Below are positions 23,268 through 33,090 of a stretch of 64,000 bases of DNA, piece after piece. Source of the DNA: Chrysemys picta bellii (taxonomy: Eukaryota > Chordata > Testudines > Emydidae); the NCBI RefSeq assembly GCF_011386835.1, contig NC_088794.1, positions 66,108,506-66,172,505 of the forward strand, given 5' to 3'. The position numbers and the translations under genes were made by a program. How positions within the stretch are numbered: the stretch's first letter is position 1; every line of letters begins with the position of its first letter. The notes beneath the pieces are model-generated. The model was given only the letters and a program-made list of their open reading frames with translations, had not been told where the DNA came from and did not search any database.

Positions 23268-23862
23268 GTCAGAGTCATAGACTTTAAGGTCAGAAGGGAC
23301 CATTATGATTGTCTACTCTGACCTTCTGCACAACGCAGGCCACAGAATCTCACCCACCCACTCCTGTAATAACCCCCTCCAGCAAGTGACCCGTGCCCCA
23401 CGCTGCAGAGGAAGGCAACCACCATCCCCCCCCCCCCCCCGGGCCTCTGCCAGTCTGCCCTGGAGGAAAATTCCTTCCCGACCCCAAATATGGTGATCAG
23501 CTAAACCCTGAGCATGTGGGTAAGACCCACCAGCCAGACACTCAGGAAAGAATTCTCTGTAGTAACTCAGATCCCACCCCATCTAACATCCCATCACAGG
23601 CCATTGGGCATATTTACCTCTAATAGTCAAAGATCAATTAATTGCCAAAATTAGGCTATCCCATCCTAACATCCCCCCCATAAACTTATCAAGCTTAGTC
23701 TTGAAGCCAGATATGTCTTTTGCCCCCACTGCTCCCCTTGAAAGGCTGTTCCAGAACTTCACTCCTCTAATGGTTAGAAACCTTTGTCTAATTTCAAGTC
23801 TAAATTTCCTGATGGCCAGTTTATATCCATTTGTGGTCTTGTGTCCACATTAGTACCCATAG
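23268..23862 (-). mobile_element. CR1 LINE, 3' end fragment
   Basis: Begins with 'agtcatagactttaaggtcagaagggaccattatgat', the antisense 3' terminus of a common reptile CR1 subfamily. It continues through its 3' UTR ('cacaacgcaggccacagaatctcaccc') into antisense coding sequence for the ORF2 C-terminus ('ccagaacttcactcctctaatggttagaaa'). Truncated 5' at about 23862. Includes a C homopolymer at about 23426-23440. Different subfamily from the copy at 50133. Confidence 0.8.
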
Positions 23863-26800
23863 TTTGGTTAAATGCAGATGCCACAACTTTATTAAAATTA
23901 ATAACTAACCACTCCCCAGATTACCTGGCAGAGTTGTTCTAGTTCAGATTTGAACTGGGCACCAATGACCCTGGCTTCTACAAACCTGCAGGTGGGTATG
24001 AGTGCAATGGCTTCTCTACACATTCAAGCCTATTCAGGGATCTTGGTTGGAAGCCAGAATCCCAGCCTGCTTCCCTCCTCCACACAGGAGATAGGAGAAG
24101 TAAGAGTAGGGGAGCCACATGATGCATGTGACATAGAGATGTACCCCTTTGTTGTGCTATGGGCCCATGCCTTAACCACCCTTTGGGTTACAGGGACCTC
24201 ATATTGGACCTTTTTAACTCACCAGTGGTACTGGAACCCATCAAAATTACAATGAGGTAATTTAAACTCCAAACCTGGAAGTTCTGGGATGCCGGGCAGA
24301 AGATGAAGAAACCCACACGTGAGTTTGCCAGTTTTATCTTATGGGAAAAAGCCCTTCTAGACCACAAACAAAATTAGGCAATCAGCCTAGACCTCCATCA
24401 TCATCAGAGATCAGGCTCACTAGATAAGGGTGAGACTGAAACAGAGCCTAAAATGGCTACTCAGCACCATTAGCAAGCAGAGACAGCCCCTCCATTTCCC
24501 AAACATGTGTAGCACTGCTCCAGGGGCTCCTGCTTGAGATCTCTTCCCCATCCAAGGTGGGGGTTTGTTTGGGTTGCTCCCAGACACATCAAAGACACTC
24601 CCAGCCTCTTGCAGTAAGCATTGACTTCAGATGCAGCCACCTCTGGGGCAGAATGTGCCAGTTTAGGACATGAAGTGCCCAATCTTGCTGCTGTTGACTT
24701 CAGGAAGCAGGAGCAGACCTGCAGAGAAGAATACTGTATCCAAGTGAACCTGCAGAAGGAATTTAGGTAGGCAGAACAGATTTGAGTTTGAATTTGGCAA
24801 GGACATCAGGATTAGTGCTCCTGCCCTTACAAAAAGATGCCATGGGTTTCCTGATGCCCACAGATTGTCATGGCATTAGTTTACATCTCACCCAAAGAAC
24901 ATCAGTCATAATTCTTATTTTCTTTACACCAGTGCTGGGATTTGTTTGAGATAAAAGGTAATTGTTCCTTAAGAAGTGATAATAGTGCATATTTTCCTTT
25001 AAAAAAAGAGGAATATTGGAAAGGAAGCTTTGATATCATGAAGCAAACCCATGACACAGTAACTATACAATATGGTGACAAGTGATAATTGGTAGCACAA
25101 CATGAAGTTAAATGACAATATCGGAGCAGGAAGTATTACTGTTTCATGGTTGCTTTGAGTAGATATAATTACTGTTCCTGATGAAGCCCTAAGGAGGCCA
25201 AAACATGGAAGTTTAGTTTTCTGGCTAATAGATTTGTGTAACCCACTTTTTTTTTTGGAACGCTACAAAAATGTTTGTTTGTTTCACTATATTTTTGCCA
25301 TTGGAAATCAATAATTTTTTTTTTAAGAGTGAGATAGGAGATGCCCAACTTACTATTTATCTTGAAAATAACTAGGTGTGTGGTCTTTTTTAGCCTTGCT
25401 TCTAATTAAATGTGGTACACAGAGAGTCATGAACACAGCCAAGTTAAATGGCCCAGTATAATGCAAAGTGTCTGACAGGTTTCAATATCACATTTCATTT
25501 GAGGTACTGAAAAAAAACCCACCCTGATTTTCTAAACATGTGATAGAAATGTAATTTTACTGAGGGTGAGAGAAATTACTTGATTTTTTTAAAGGGCTGT
25601 ACAACACTGCTTAGCAAAAAATAGGTCAGATGTCTGCTCTCTGAATTCTGTCTCATAGGTGACAAATCTAGCATTTGTTCATCTGTTTGTTATGAATCTG
25701 ACAAGCTGGTGTATGACTGTTCCAAGGAGGACAGACCGGGAATGTGAGGAAGATAAATTATTGCTCTTAAAATTGGTCAAGAGAGAATAAGACTTCAGGG
25801 TTTTGTCGTTTTTTTAACAATATTCTTGAAATGTTCATTTCCCATTTGTATAACATCACACGAGGTACACGGTAATGCACACTGTATAAAGAGCACAATA
25901 AGATTGGCAGATACAAGACATAGCTCTCCAAAGCATGCTTTTGAAGGCTTATACAATCATTTTTAACTAATGGACTAGGGTATATATTCAAATACCTCTC
26001 TCATTTTCTTCTTGCTTTCTCATTGTAGCTGATATTCTTTCCATTTCTTCAGTCTCTTTCAATTTTTAAAACTGGTTAGGGTTCTTCAAGAAAAGTGATT
26101 CACATTGTTTATGCTACTAGAAATGAAACAGCACTAAATGTATTTAACCTCACTTCCCCCGACAAATGGGCTACTGACATTAACTAAAATTGTGACTCAG
26201 ATGTATATGAAGGTGATTTATGCTTTAGCTGTAGTTCTCCGCAGGGATGGAGATGGGCGGGAGAAACAGCCTCTGTGGAAATAATGAAAATATAAATAAA
26301 TAATGGATTGCATGTATACTGCCATCCATCTGAAGATCTCAAGGGGCTTTACAAACATTCAATTTACAAGACTTGTGAGGTAAATAAATATTATTAACCA
26401 CATTTTAACATTTCATATCAAAGTACTATGGAAATTCTTACGCGGTCAAATTCTGACTAAATAAAACAGAGTAGGGGCAGTGCACAGCTTGAGATTTGTG
26501 AAGAGAGAGGTCCCTGACTATTGCACAGATTGTATGAAATGGCTGAAAGGCCCCATTCATTCTCCTTCCACACCTGCAGGCCAGTACAAATGTAATCCCT
26601 GTTTTTTTTTCTTATTTCTTCAGTCAGTGAGATCTAGTCCAGTGCCTTCAAAGGAAGTTACACACACACTCCTGAGGGCTGAATCTGGCCCAATTTGAAC
26701 AAATTTGTGACTGACTCTAACATGGCCATGCATGGGAGTAAGGGGAAGTAAGAATTCCCTCCATAAACATGTTTCCCTGAATTTTGCATTTTAGGGATGC

Positions 26801-26962
26801 CTGGAATGGTGTCCATGAGCAGGGGATGTATGCTTGGTACTATTTCCCACCCCAGGTAGGTGAAAAATGGTGGAGAGTGTAGGAATGGGGACCTAGCTCT
26901 TTCCTACTGCTACATGCTGGCCAACAGAGGTGAGTCAGGACGAGTGGTGGAGTATGTTATAT
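23863..26962. other. No gene recognised; one ribozyme-like motif and a SINE remnant
   Basis: Holds the CTGATGA-containing motif at 25178-25209 and a SINE-like remnant at about 26300-26410 ('atcucaaggggctttacaaa' phrase on the plus strand with T for u). The 24780-24900 part ('ttggcaaggacatcaggattagtgctcctgcc') has the look of an old dispersed repeat that I cannot name. Open frames of 70-101 residues show no motif. Confidence 0.45.
25178..25209 (+). ncRNA. Possible decayed hammerhead motif
   Basis: CTGATGA (25178-25184), a weak stem II formed by GCC and GGC around 'ctaagga', then CAAAAC where CGAAAC would be expected (a single G to A change). The arrangement resembles hammerhead cores found in vertebrate retroelement repeats, but stems I and III are not established here. 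Confidence 0.25.
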
Positions 26963-27140
26963 ATAAGGACATAGGACTTGCCATACAGGATTACACTCAA
27001 GGTTCATCCAATCTGAGACTGGTGACAGTACAAAGAAACCTTGCAGGTGGCAGATGTGGGAGAATCTGCCTCCTATGAAAGTCTTGTCCTACTTCTAACA
27101 GTTGGGGTGTATAGGGGACTAGGCAGGGGTAGTACATCTG
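26963..27140 (-). mobile_element. CR1/L3-type LINE 3' UTR fragment
   Basis: 'ataaggacataggacttgccatacaggattacactcaaggttcatccaat' is a diverged antisense form of the 'gaccattggtctgacccagtatggc...tatgttc' tail also seen at 4500-4540. It continues as 'ggcagatgtgggagaatctgcctcc', part of the same UTR. Confidence 0.65.
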
Positions 27141-27669
27141 TTGGAGGAACACATTGTGCTCCTTTGGGAGTAGTTCATATGCTTTGGTCCCCACCTACAC
27201 CCAGTTCTCACCTGTGGCTCCATATAGTTGTTTGCATGCGACAGGGCACCCCGGAAAACCGCTTCAACGAGCAGGCCAAACCAGGTGAGGGTAGCCAAAG
27301 GGTCTTTTGCCCTCAGTGACATAGGGAAACTGCCTTTCTCTAGCATGAGAAAACTGTTCCACTGGGCTGGGTGCAGGAAATCAATTTGTGTTTCAACAGC
27401 CATGAAGGTGGGTCAGCAACGTGCTGTGGGGCAGGGAGAGCATGACAAGGCAGGAAAGACGTACCGGTCACTCACTGCAGTTAAGGAAGTCCCCAGCTGC
27501 AACGATTCTTTGTGCCACTGGAATCTGGCTTCCGCAGCCAAGAGAGTGGGACTGCCCCTGTGCAACGGCTTTCTCACTCAAAAATTTCCCGCACAGATTT
27601 TCTCACAACTCTCATCCCATTAACATCTTATCAAATCTCATCATCTCTATCATCATCATATCATTAATT
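27141..27669. other. No gene recognised
   Basis: Overlapping frames of 87-131 residues (27228-27623, 27421-27684) have no domain I know. They may be upstream sequence of the LINE that follows. Confidence 0.45.
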
Positions 27670-28397
27670 CAAGGTCTGTGGTGATGGGGGCATGGCAAAG
27701 TGACAGGTGGAGATGACCACTGGCAGTCGTAGCCACAATCCTGCAAGTAGGCAGTGTTGGGACTAATGGCCATTCAGCTCTGTCCCCGGGGCAGCGGAGA
27801 AGTTCGGCAGCAGCCTAGGCGACTGAATAGCCCTTTTAAGGATAGCACTGCTCACACTTCTAGGGGAAGGGTCTAGAAAAGGTGCCCTAAACACTGCCTG
27901 CCCCATAACATCTGGGCAGACTACCACGGCTGGCAGATCATCCTACAGCAGTCGAAAAACAATAAAGAAGAAAAGACTCACCCTAGGAGCATGGAATGTC
28001 AGCACCCTGATGGATGGAGGCAATGCACGAAGGCCTGAGAGAAGAACAGCTCTTGTCTCCAGAGAACTTGCCCGCTACAATATTGATATTGCAGCACTGA
28101 GTGAGACTAGAGTGGCCAGAGAAGGTTCCATCAGAGAGCTAGGAGGCAATTACACTTTCTTTTGGAAAGGAAAAGCAGAGGATGAAGACAGGATCCATGG
28201 AGTTGGATTTGCCATAAGAACATTACTCCTGAAACAACTTCCTGACCTCCCTGTTGGCCTGAATGAACGGCTCATGAAACTTCGATATCCCCTGAATCCT
28301 CTACAGCATGTCACTATTATCAGTGCCTATGCACCTACACTGACCAGCACAGAGGAACGCAAGGAGCAGTTCTACTCTGACCGGAACTCCATCAGGT
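27670..28397 (+). pseudogene. LINE 5' region and AP-endonuclease fragment
   Basis: From about 27960 the translation gives a typical apurinic-like endonuclease start (LTLGAWNVSTLMD), then RRTALVSRELARYNIDIAALSETR (catalytic Glu block) and an IHGVGFAIR, INERLMKLR-like and IISAYAPT series, in one frame from 28010 to the MITE junction. It cuts the target DNA for retrotransposition in intact relatives. The downstream GDFN and SDH blocks are missing, deleted at or before the MITE at 28398. About 290 bp of upstream sequence have the look of the element's 5' UTR. The clade is not certain: it resembles the RTE/Nimb-like group with a C-terminal C2H2 motif. Confidence 0.75.
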
Positions 28398-28587
28398 CAG
28401 GGCTGGCTCTAGGTTTTTTGCCACCCCAAGCAAAAAAAACCGAAACCTCTGAGAGTGCAACTGCCGAAGCGACCCTCCCGCCCAAAAAAACCCTCCGAGA
28501 GTGCAACTGCCACTCCCGGAGTGCCGCTCCTGTAATTGTGCCGCCTCAAGCACGTGCTTAGTTTGCTGGTGCCTAGAGCCAGCCCTG
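28398..28587. mobile_element. hAT-type MITE, 'CAGGGCTGGCTCTAGG' copy 1 in the LINE
   Basis: Ends CAGGGCTGGCTCTAGG and CCTAGAGCCAGCCCTG are perfect 16-bp inverted repeats. The flanks 'catcaggt' (28390-28397) and 'catcagat' (28588-28595) match at 7 of 8 bases, an 8-bp hAT-type duplication. The interior has 'gccaccccaagcaaaaaaa' and 'gccgcctcaagcacgtgctta'. It accounts for the end of the 28010-28561 open frame. Confidence 0.88.
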
Positions 28588-28599
28588 CATCAGATCAAC

Positions 28600-29304
28600 C
28601 CCTGCAAGTACTCACCAGTGGTGACTTTTCTGATGTATTTGAAAACTTGAATGGAGTGAAGTAAGGCTGCATACTTTCTCCAGTGCTGTTCAACTTGCCC
28701 TTCACTTGTGTTCTCAGCCATGCAACAAGGGACTTGGATCAGGGGATATACATCTGCTACCAACTCAATGGATCCCTCTTTGATCTTCAAAAACTCAATG
28801 CTAAGACCAAAACACTGGAGAGGCTTCTCGTCAATGCACTGTTTGCAGATGACTGCGCCTTGATGGCTCATAGACACGATGACCTTCAGGTCGTCGTTGA
28901 TAGATTTTCTGAAACATTCCAGCTCTTTAGCTTCACCATCAGTCTCGGGAAGACAGAGGTCTTGTTACAACCAGCACCTCACTCTGATGCCCCAGTGCCA
29001 GCCATCTTCATCTAAGGCACAAAGCTGGAAAATGTGTATCTGTTCAAGTATTTGGGCAGTACCATCTAAAGAGATGGATTCCTGGATAAAGAAATCTCCT
29101 CCAGAATTAGTAAAGCCAGCCAGGCCCTTGGCCAACTTTGAACAAAAGTTCTTAAGCAACACAGCATCCGTCTCTCCACCAAATTGAAGATATACAGTGC
29201 AGAGTTTCTAACATCTTTCCTGTTTGGATCTGAGATGTGGACTCTTTATAGAAGTCGTGTTAAACAGCTCAAGCAATTTCACATGCGCTCCTTCTGCTCA
29301 GTAA
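28600..29304 (+). pseudogene. LINE reverse transcriptase fragment
   Basis: The translation shows GCILSPVLFNLPF (RT block 4 equivalent), then LNAKTKTLERLLVNALFADDCALMAHR with an intact FADD catalytic box near 28850, and LGKTEVLLQPAP. Frames shift and stop around 29015 and 29187. Belongs to the same element as 27670-28397, but about a kilobase between the endonuclease start and RT block 4 has been lost. Interrupted at 29305 by a second MITE. Confidence 0.8.
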
Positions 29305-29854
29305 CAGGGCCAGCTCTAGCTTTTTTGCTGCCCCAAGCAGCAAAAAAAAGCGCCGCCCCCCAGTCCCCCCGCCGAGTGCCGCGCCGCTCCCCCCCCAGCC
29401 GAGCGCCGCCGGAACCCCCCCCCCCAGAGCGCCGCCCTCCCGTCCCCCCACGCTGAGCGCCGCCGGACCCCCCCCCGAGTGCTAAGCCCCGCGACGCCCC
29501 TCCCCCCGCCGAGCGCTGCGCCGCCGGAGCCCGCCCCCTGCCAAGCGCCGCTGGAACCCCCCTCCAGCGCCGCGCCCACGCCGCACCCCCACCGAGCGCC
29601 GCGCACCGGAACCCCAAGCGCCGAGCCTCGCGCTGCGCTGCGCCGCCGGAGCCCACCCCCGCCGGACCCCCCTTCCAGCGCCGCGCCCGTGCTGCCCCTT
29701 CGCCGAGCCCCACGCAACCGGAGCCCGCCCCCCCAGTGCTGCGCTGCTAGAGCGCCCCCCCCCGCGGAATGCCGTGCCACGCTTTCCCCGCCGCCCCTTA
29801 CCAGGTGCCGCCCCAAGCATGTGCTTGGGTGCCTGGTGCCTGGAGCCGGCCCTG
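29305..29854. mobile_element. hAT-type MITE with expanded GC-rich core, copy 2 in the LINE
   Basis: Starts CAGGGCCAGCTCTAG and ends CTGGAGCCGGCCCTG, with perfect 8-bp flanking duplications 'ctcagtaa' (29297-29304, 29855-29862). Same family as 22369 and 28398 but 550 bp rather than about 200. The extra length is an imperfect tandem array of 'ccgccgagcgccgcgcc' type units with long C runs (about 29350-29800). The minus strand carries many G runs. Overlapping 100-166-residue frames on both strands are compositional artefacts. Confidence 0.9.
29350..29800. repeat. GC-rich, CpG-dense degenerate minisatellite
   Basis: Repeated phrases 'gccgagcgccgc', 'gccggagcccgccccc' and 'ccggaacccc' recur at irregular spacing of roughly 30-60 bp. 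By far the most GC- and CpG-rich stretch of the window. Potential for G-quadruplexes on the minus strand. Confidence 0.85.
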
Positions 29855-29862
29855 CTCAGTAA

Positions 29863-30341
29863 TGCGCATTCTCTGGCAGGACAGAGTGACCAATATTAAG
29901 GTCCTTGAGAGAGCAAACACAACCAGCATTGAGGAAATGTTATTGAAAGCACAACTTAGGTGGACCAGGCATGTTATCAGAATGGAAGACCACCATCTCC
30001 CAAAACAGATCTTGTGTGGGGAGCTGAGTCAGGGTAAAAGAAAAAAGGGTCATCCGTATAAGTGCTTCAAAGATAATCTGAAGAGAAGTTTCCAGTGGGC
30101 TGGCATCAGTCCCAAAGAATTTGAGCAAATGGCTCAGAACAGGATTAACTGGCAGTCTCTGACAAGATCAGCATGTGACAAGTTTGAACAAGATCGGCAA
30201 AATTATCTCCAGGCTGCACGTGAAAGGCGCCACAGAGCTGCGTCATCAAACATCATAGATACGGACTTCCCATGTCCTCAGTGCGGCCGACTCTGTGCAT
30301 CGGGATTCGGACTGCGGAGTCATATGCATAGCTATATATGA
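29863..30341 (+). pseudogene. LINE C-terminal region with C2H2 zinc-finger-like end
   Basis: Continues the LINE cut by the MITE. The frame gives LRWTRHVIRMEDHHLPKQILCGELSQGKR, the conserved region after RT in RTE/Nimb-like LINEs. It ends with CPQCGRLCASGFGLRSHMHS, a CxxC...H-x3-H type zinc-finger motif with the last ligand as His or Ser uncertain. This last part is open to its natural stop at 30341, so the element is old but was not uniformly destroyed. Confidence 0.82.
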
Positions 30342-30379
30342 GAGCTGTGACAATATTATCATTATAGTCAGTGATGGAC

Positions 30380-30498
30380 CACCAATAATAATCCTGACAG
30401 TTAGAGATTGTTTTAAGCCTTCACGCATGAAGTTTTAGATCTCCTCCAAAACTTTTTTAGCATTAACTATTATAATTCTAGATATTGTTGATATCCAT
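30380..30498 (-). mobile_element. CR1/L3-type LINE 3' UTR remnant
   Basis: 'gttagagattgttttaagccttcacgcatgaagttttagatctcctcc' resembles the antisense 3' UTR of reptile CR1/L3 LINEs. The Gypsy LTR begins directly after it, so it may be one half of a LINE split by that insertion. Confidence 0.4.
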
Positions 30499-30945
30499 TG
30501 TGGCAAACCCAGGACAAATGGCTACAAAAGGGGGAGGTAGTAATTAGTCCCAGAGGATTAGAAGGCCTCTCCTAAACCACTGAGGAGCGATAACCATGGG
30601 GAAATAAGGTTCAGCCGGAAAAGGGGTTACCAGGGAACTAATTAGGTTCAGCTGGCTCCAACTGCTTGAGAACTCTTTAAACCCTCCCCGGCGAGGAAGG
30701 GGGGGGCGGGAGTGAGAGAAGCAGGGAAGCGGCCAGTAAGCTAGGTGCAGCAAGGCTCTGAACCCTTCCAGCAAGGAAGGCTGCACTCTGTCCCCAGAAG
30801 GGAAGAAAAACAAGCACAAGGGACTGTCTGAGGGAAGGAATAGCCAGACCCTGTGCTACCTATGAGGATTTGCTTTGCCCAAACCTGTGTCTCCAAGGCT
30901 AAAAAAGGACTGAGCCTGCTGAGGAGAAGAAGGTACTTTGCTGCA
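30499..30945 (+). mobile_element. 5' LTR of a Gypsy-type retrotransposon
   Basis: Begins TGTGGCAAACCC and ends TTTGCTGCA. It is followed two bases later by a primer-binding-site-like TGGTGTCAGGAGTGGG and then a gag start. Contains a long purine-rich stretch ('gaggaagggggggg'). No matching 3' LTR is in the neighbourhood, so the element is truncated. Confidence 0.72.
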
Positions 30946-30947
30946 CG

Positions 30948-30964
30948 TGGTGTCAGGAGTGGGA
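30948..30964 (+). promoter_or_regulatory. Primer binding site of the Gypsy element
   Basis: TGGTGTCAGGAGTGGG immediately downstream of the LTR has the TGG start expected for pairing with a tRNA 3' CCA end, and resembles the TGGTGTCAGAAGTGGG site common in vertebrate Gypsy elements. Confidence 0.65.
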
Positions 30965-31031
30965 TGTTATAGTGAGTGAGGCACTGTGGCAAGCCATCTC
31001 AGGGCAAGGTAAATCACACACACACACAAAA

Positions 31032-31523
31032 ATGGAGGACGTAGTGGAGGACGTAGTGAAGGCGTTGATACAGGCCACTGCGGCCCAACAAGAGGCTACC
31101 AAAGTACAGATGGCGGCCCAGCAAAAGTCAGTACGTGTCCAACAGGAGACAAACCAATTGCTGATGAACCAGGGGGCCCAAGATTGAGCCACCCTGAAAG
31201 AAGTAGTGAACCAGTTGAAAGCCCTGACCACGCTGTCTCACGGGCCCCAGGGGACCCGGACGCTATGGGCAAGCAACTATTTACAGAAGATGATAACGGA
31301 TGATGATATAGAGGCGTATCTCCTTGCATTCGAGAGGATGGCACTGCGGTAGGCCTGGCCCCAAGACCAGAGGGCAGGCATCCTGGCTCCATTTCTGTGT
31401 GGGGAGGCCCAGAAGGCCTATTTCTACATGACCACAGAAGTAGCTGTGGATTACCCCCAGCTGAAGGCGGAAATCCTGGCAAGGTCAGGCATGACTCTGC
31501 CAGTTGTGGACTCAAGTCACTAG
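31032..31523 (+). pseudogene. Gypsy gag, N-terminal remnant
   Basis: The frame starts MEDVVEDVVKAL and has a Gln/Ala-rich coiled-coil-like stretch (QQEATKVQMAAQQ). A TGA stop follows at 31185-31187, and in the same frame MITDDDIEAYLLAFERMALR, a TAG at 31350-31352, and [17 protein letters not shown]...[11 protein letters not shown]. The second half matches the capsid-type gag of vertebrate Gypsy elements related to the SCAN domain. The frame ends about 31520 where similarity stops; the rest of gag and all of pol are absent. Two stops and truncation make it non-functional. Confidence 0.78.
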
Positions 31524-31599
31524 GTGTTACTGCCACATCACAGACTGGAGCCACAAGGGAGATAATAAGCTAGTGCTCTGACCATAGGGGCTATCCCCC

Positions 31600-33090
31600 A
31601 ACACAGTTTCTCCCAAACATGCTCTATGGTGAAGACTGATGCAAAGAAATTACGTAACTTCTCAGAAATGTCCTCAGTTGTTGCTTTTAACCCCTAGTGA
31701 CCCAGCTGACCCACAGACCTCATACAGGCTTTCTGCCCACGATATATATATGAAGAGTTGTTTGTTTCTAGAACATTAGCTATTTTCTCTTAAAATGTCA
31801 TCTTTTTTTCCTTTCTGCTGTAACAATATACTCATATCACTTAGGCACCTTTGTTATTGGCGTCACTAGGGTTAGATTTCCAGATTTTGAAGGATCTCTG
31901 ATTTAGCTTGAGTAGTCTCTTAAACCATGCCATTTAGTCATACTTTACTGCTGGCTTTCTAGGCTCTCTTTTTGTTTAGCATATCACAGGCTTTGTGAGA
32001 TTCTATTATTGTTTCCTTAAGCAGTATTCATACCAAATCTAAGGATTTTAGTAGAGCTGACTGGAAAAAAATTCAATGGAACCATTTCCCTCTAAAGTAT
32101 TCAATTCCATTGGCGCTGAAATGCTTTGCAAAATTATGTTGTTTCTGCCAAAATTTCATTTGCAAAAAAAAAAAAAAAATCCAGACAATGTTGAAATATC
32201 CTATTTTGACATTTCCAGAATGAAATATTTTGACTTTTCATTTTGAAATAGTTTCATATAATATAAAATTTAAAAGGTAAAATTAAAATGAGACATTTCA
32301 GTTTTGTCAAAACAAAATATTTTGACTTTGTCAATATAAAACATTTTGCTTGATCTGGAAAAAAAGAGGAATTTTCTTTCAGAGAGAATTTTGAAAATTT
32401 GGGGTTTTGTTCTTGATCAGAATGAAGACAAATGTTGAACTCACTAAATCCTCCACAAAAAGTGAAATTTCCATCTTCTTAACTGCTCTACATTTTAGTT
32501 CCTTTATGTTTCAATTTAGTGCCTTTGATTAGTTTCCAAATTTTATTGAAATCTCCTTTTGTAGTTTGTAATTTTAGTATGCTGCTATGTTAGTTTTTTA
32601 TACCTTTCTACTCTAAATCTAGTCGTATCAAGAAGCAATCATTTAAAATATTGAGAAATTGCTTCTCTGAACTTTGTCCTGTAGTATCATTTGGGCAGTT
32701 TGTAGCCAATTAGCTGAATTCCTTCATTATCATTTTGTTAGCCTTTTCTACCGCTTTGATCTCTCCTAACGTGTTTTCAATACCATTTTCTTGATCTGGA
32801 GGCTGATAGTATAGCCCTTCTTGTAGATTTGTATTCTTGTAGCTTGGGATTTGTATCCATAAAGATTCAGCTTTGTGGTCGTCTGCACTCAGAATACTTA
32901 TCTTACTAGATTCTGTGGAATCATGTAGGAATAGTGCTGATCCCCCACCTTGTTGGCCTCATCAGTCCTACCTTTAGAGACATATACATAGTAAAGGGTT
33001 GTAGCAATCCCCACATTCTCTGTCCCTCCCCTCACTAGAAGCAAGATGGAATGGGAGCAGTTGGACTCTGAACAACAATTCCTCCTGGGG
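31600..33090 (-). pseudogene. Antisense relic of a CR1/L3-type LINE (endonuclease to RT linker)
   Basis: 'gaagactgatgcaaagaaattacgtaacttctcagaaatgtcc' and 'acaggctttctgccc' are antisense to the segment of this LINE group seen in sense at 2590-2700 (AEKLNDFF and KPAKQP regions). Further on, 'ggaggctgatagtatagcccttc' and 'gattctgtggaatcatgtaggaatagtgctgatcccccaccttgt' match the antisense endonuclease region of CR1/L3 (YRPP and KGGGxAL blocks). Very diverged, with a MITE inserted at 32051-32491. No open frame survives. Confidence 0.6.
32051..32491. mobile_element. AT-rich MITE-like element, second copy
   Basis: The left end 'gtagagctgactgg' and the reverse complement of the right end ('gtagagcagttaag') are imperfect inverted repeats like those at 17301-17591. 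The interior has the same 'aaaattttga', 'tgaaat' character. It splits the antisense LINE relic. Confidence 0.5.

Noticed and set aside
29279..29862. Overlapping frames of 112-166 residues on both strands, Ala/Gly/Arg/Pro-rich
   Set aside because: They all lie in the GC-rich MITE core, where stop codons are rare by composition. No start context, no domain, and all frames are open at once.
30544..31231. Minus-strand frames of 83-92 residues
   Set aside because: They are antisense to the Gypsy LTR and gag leader and carry no motif.
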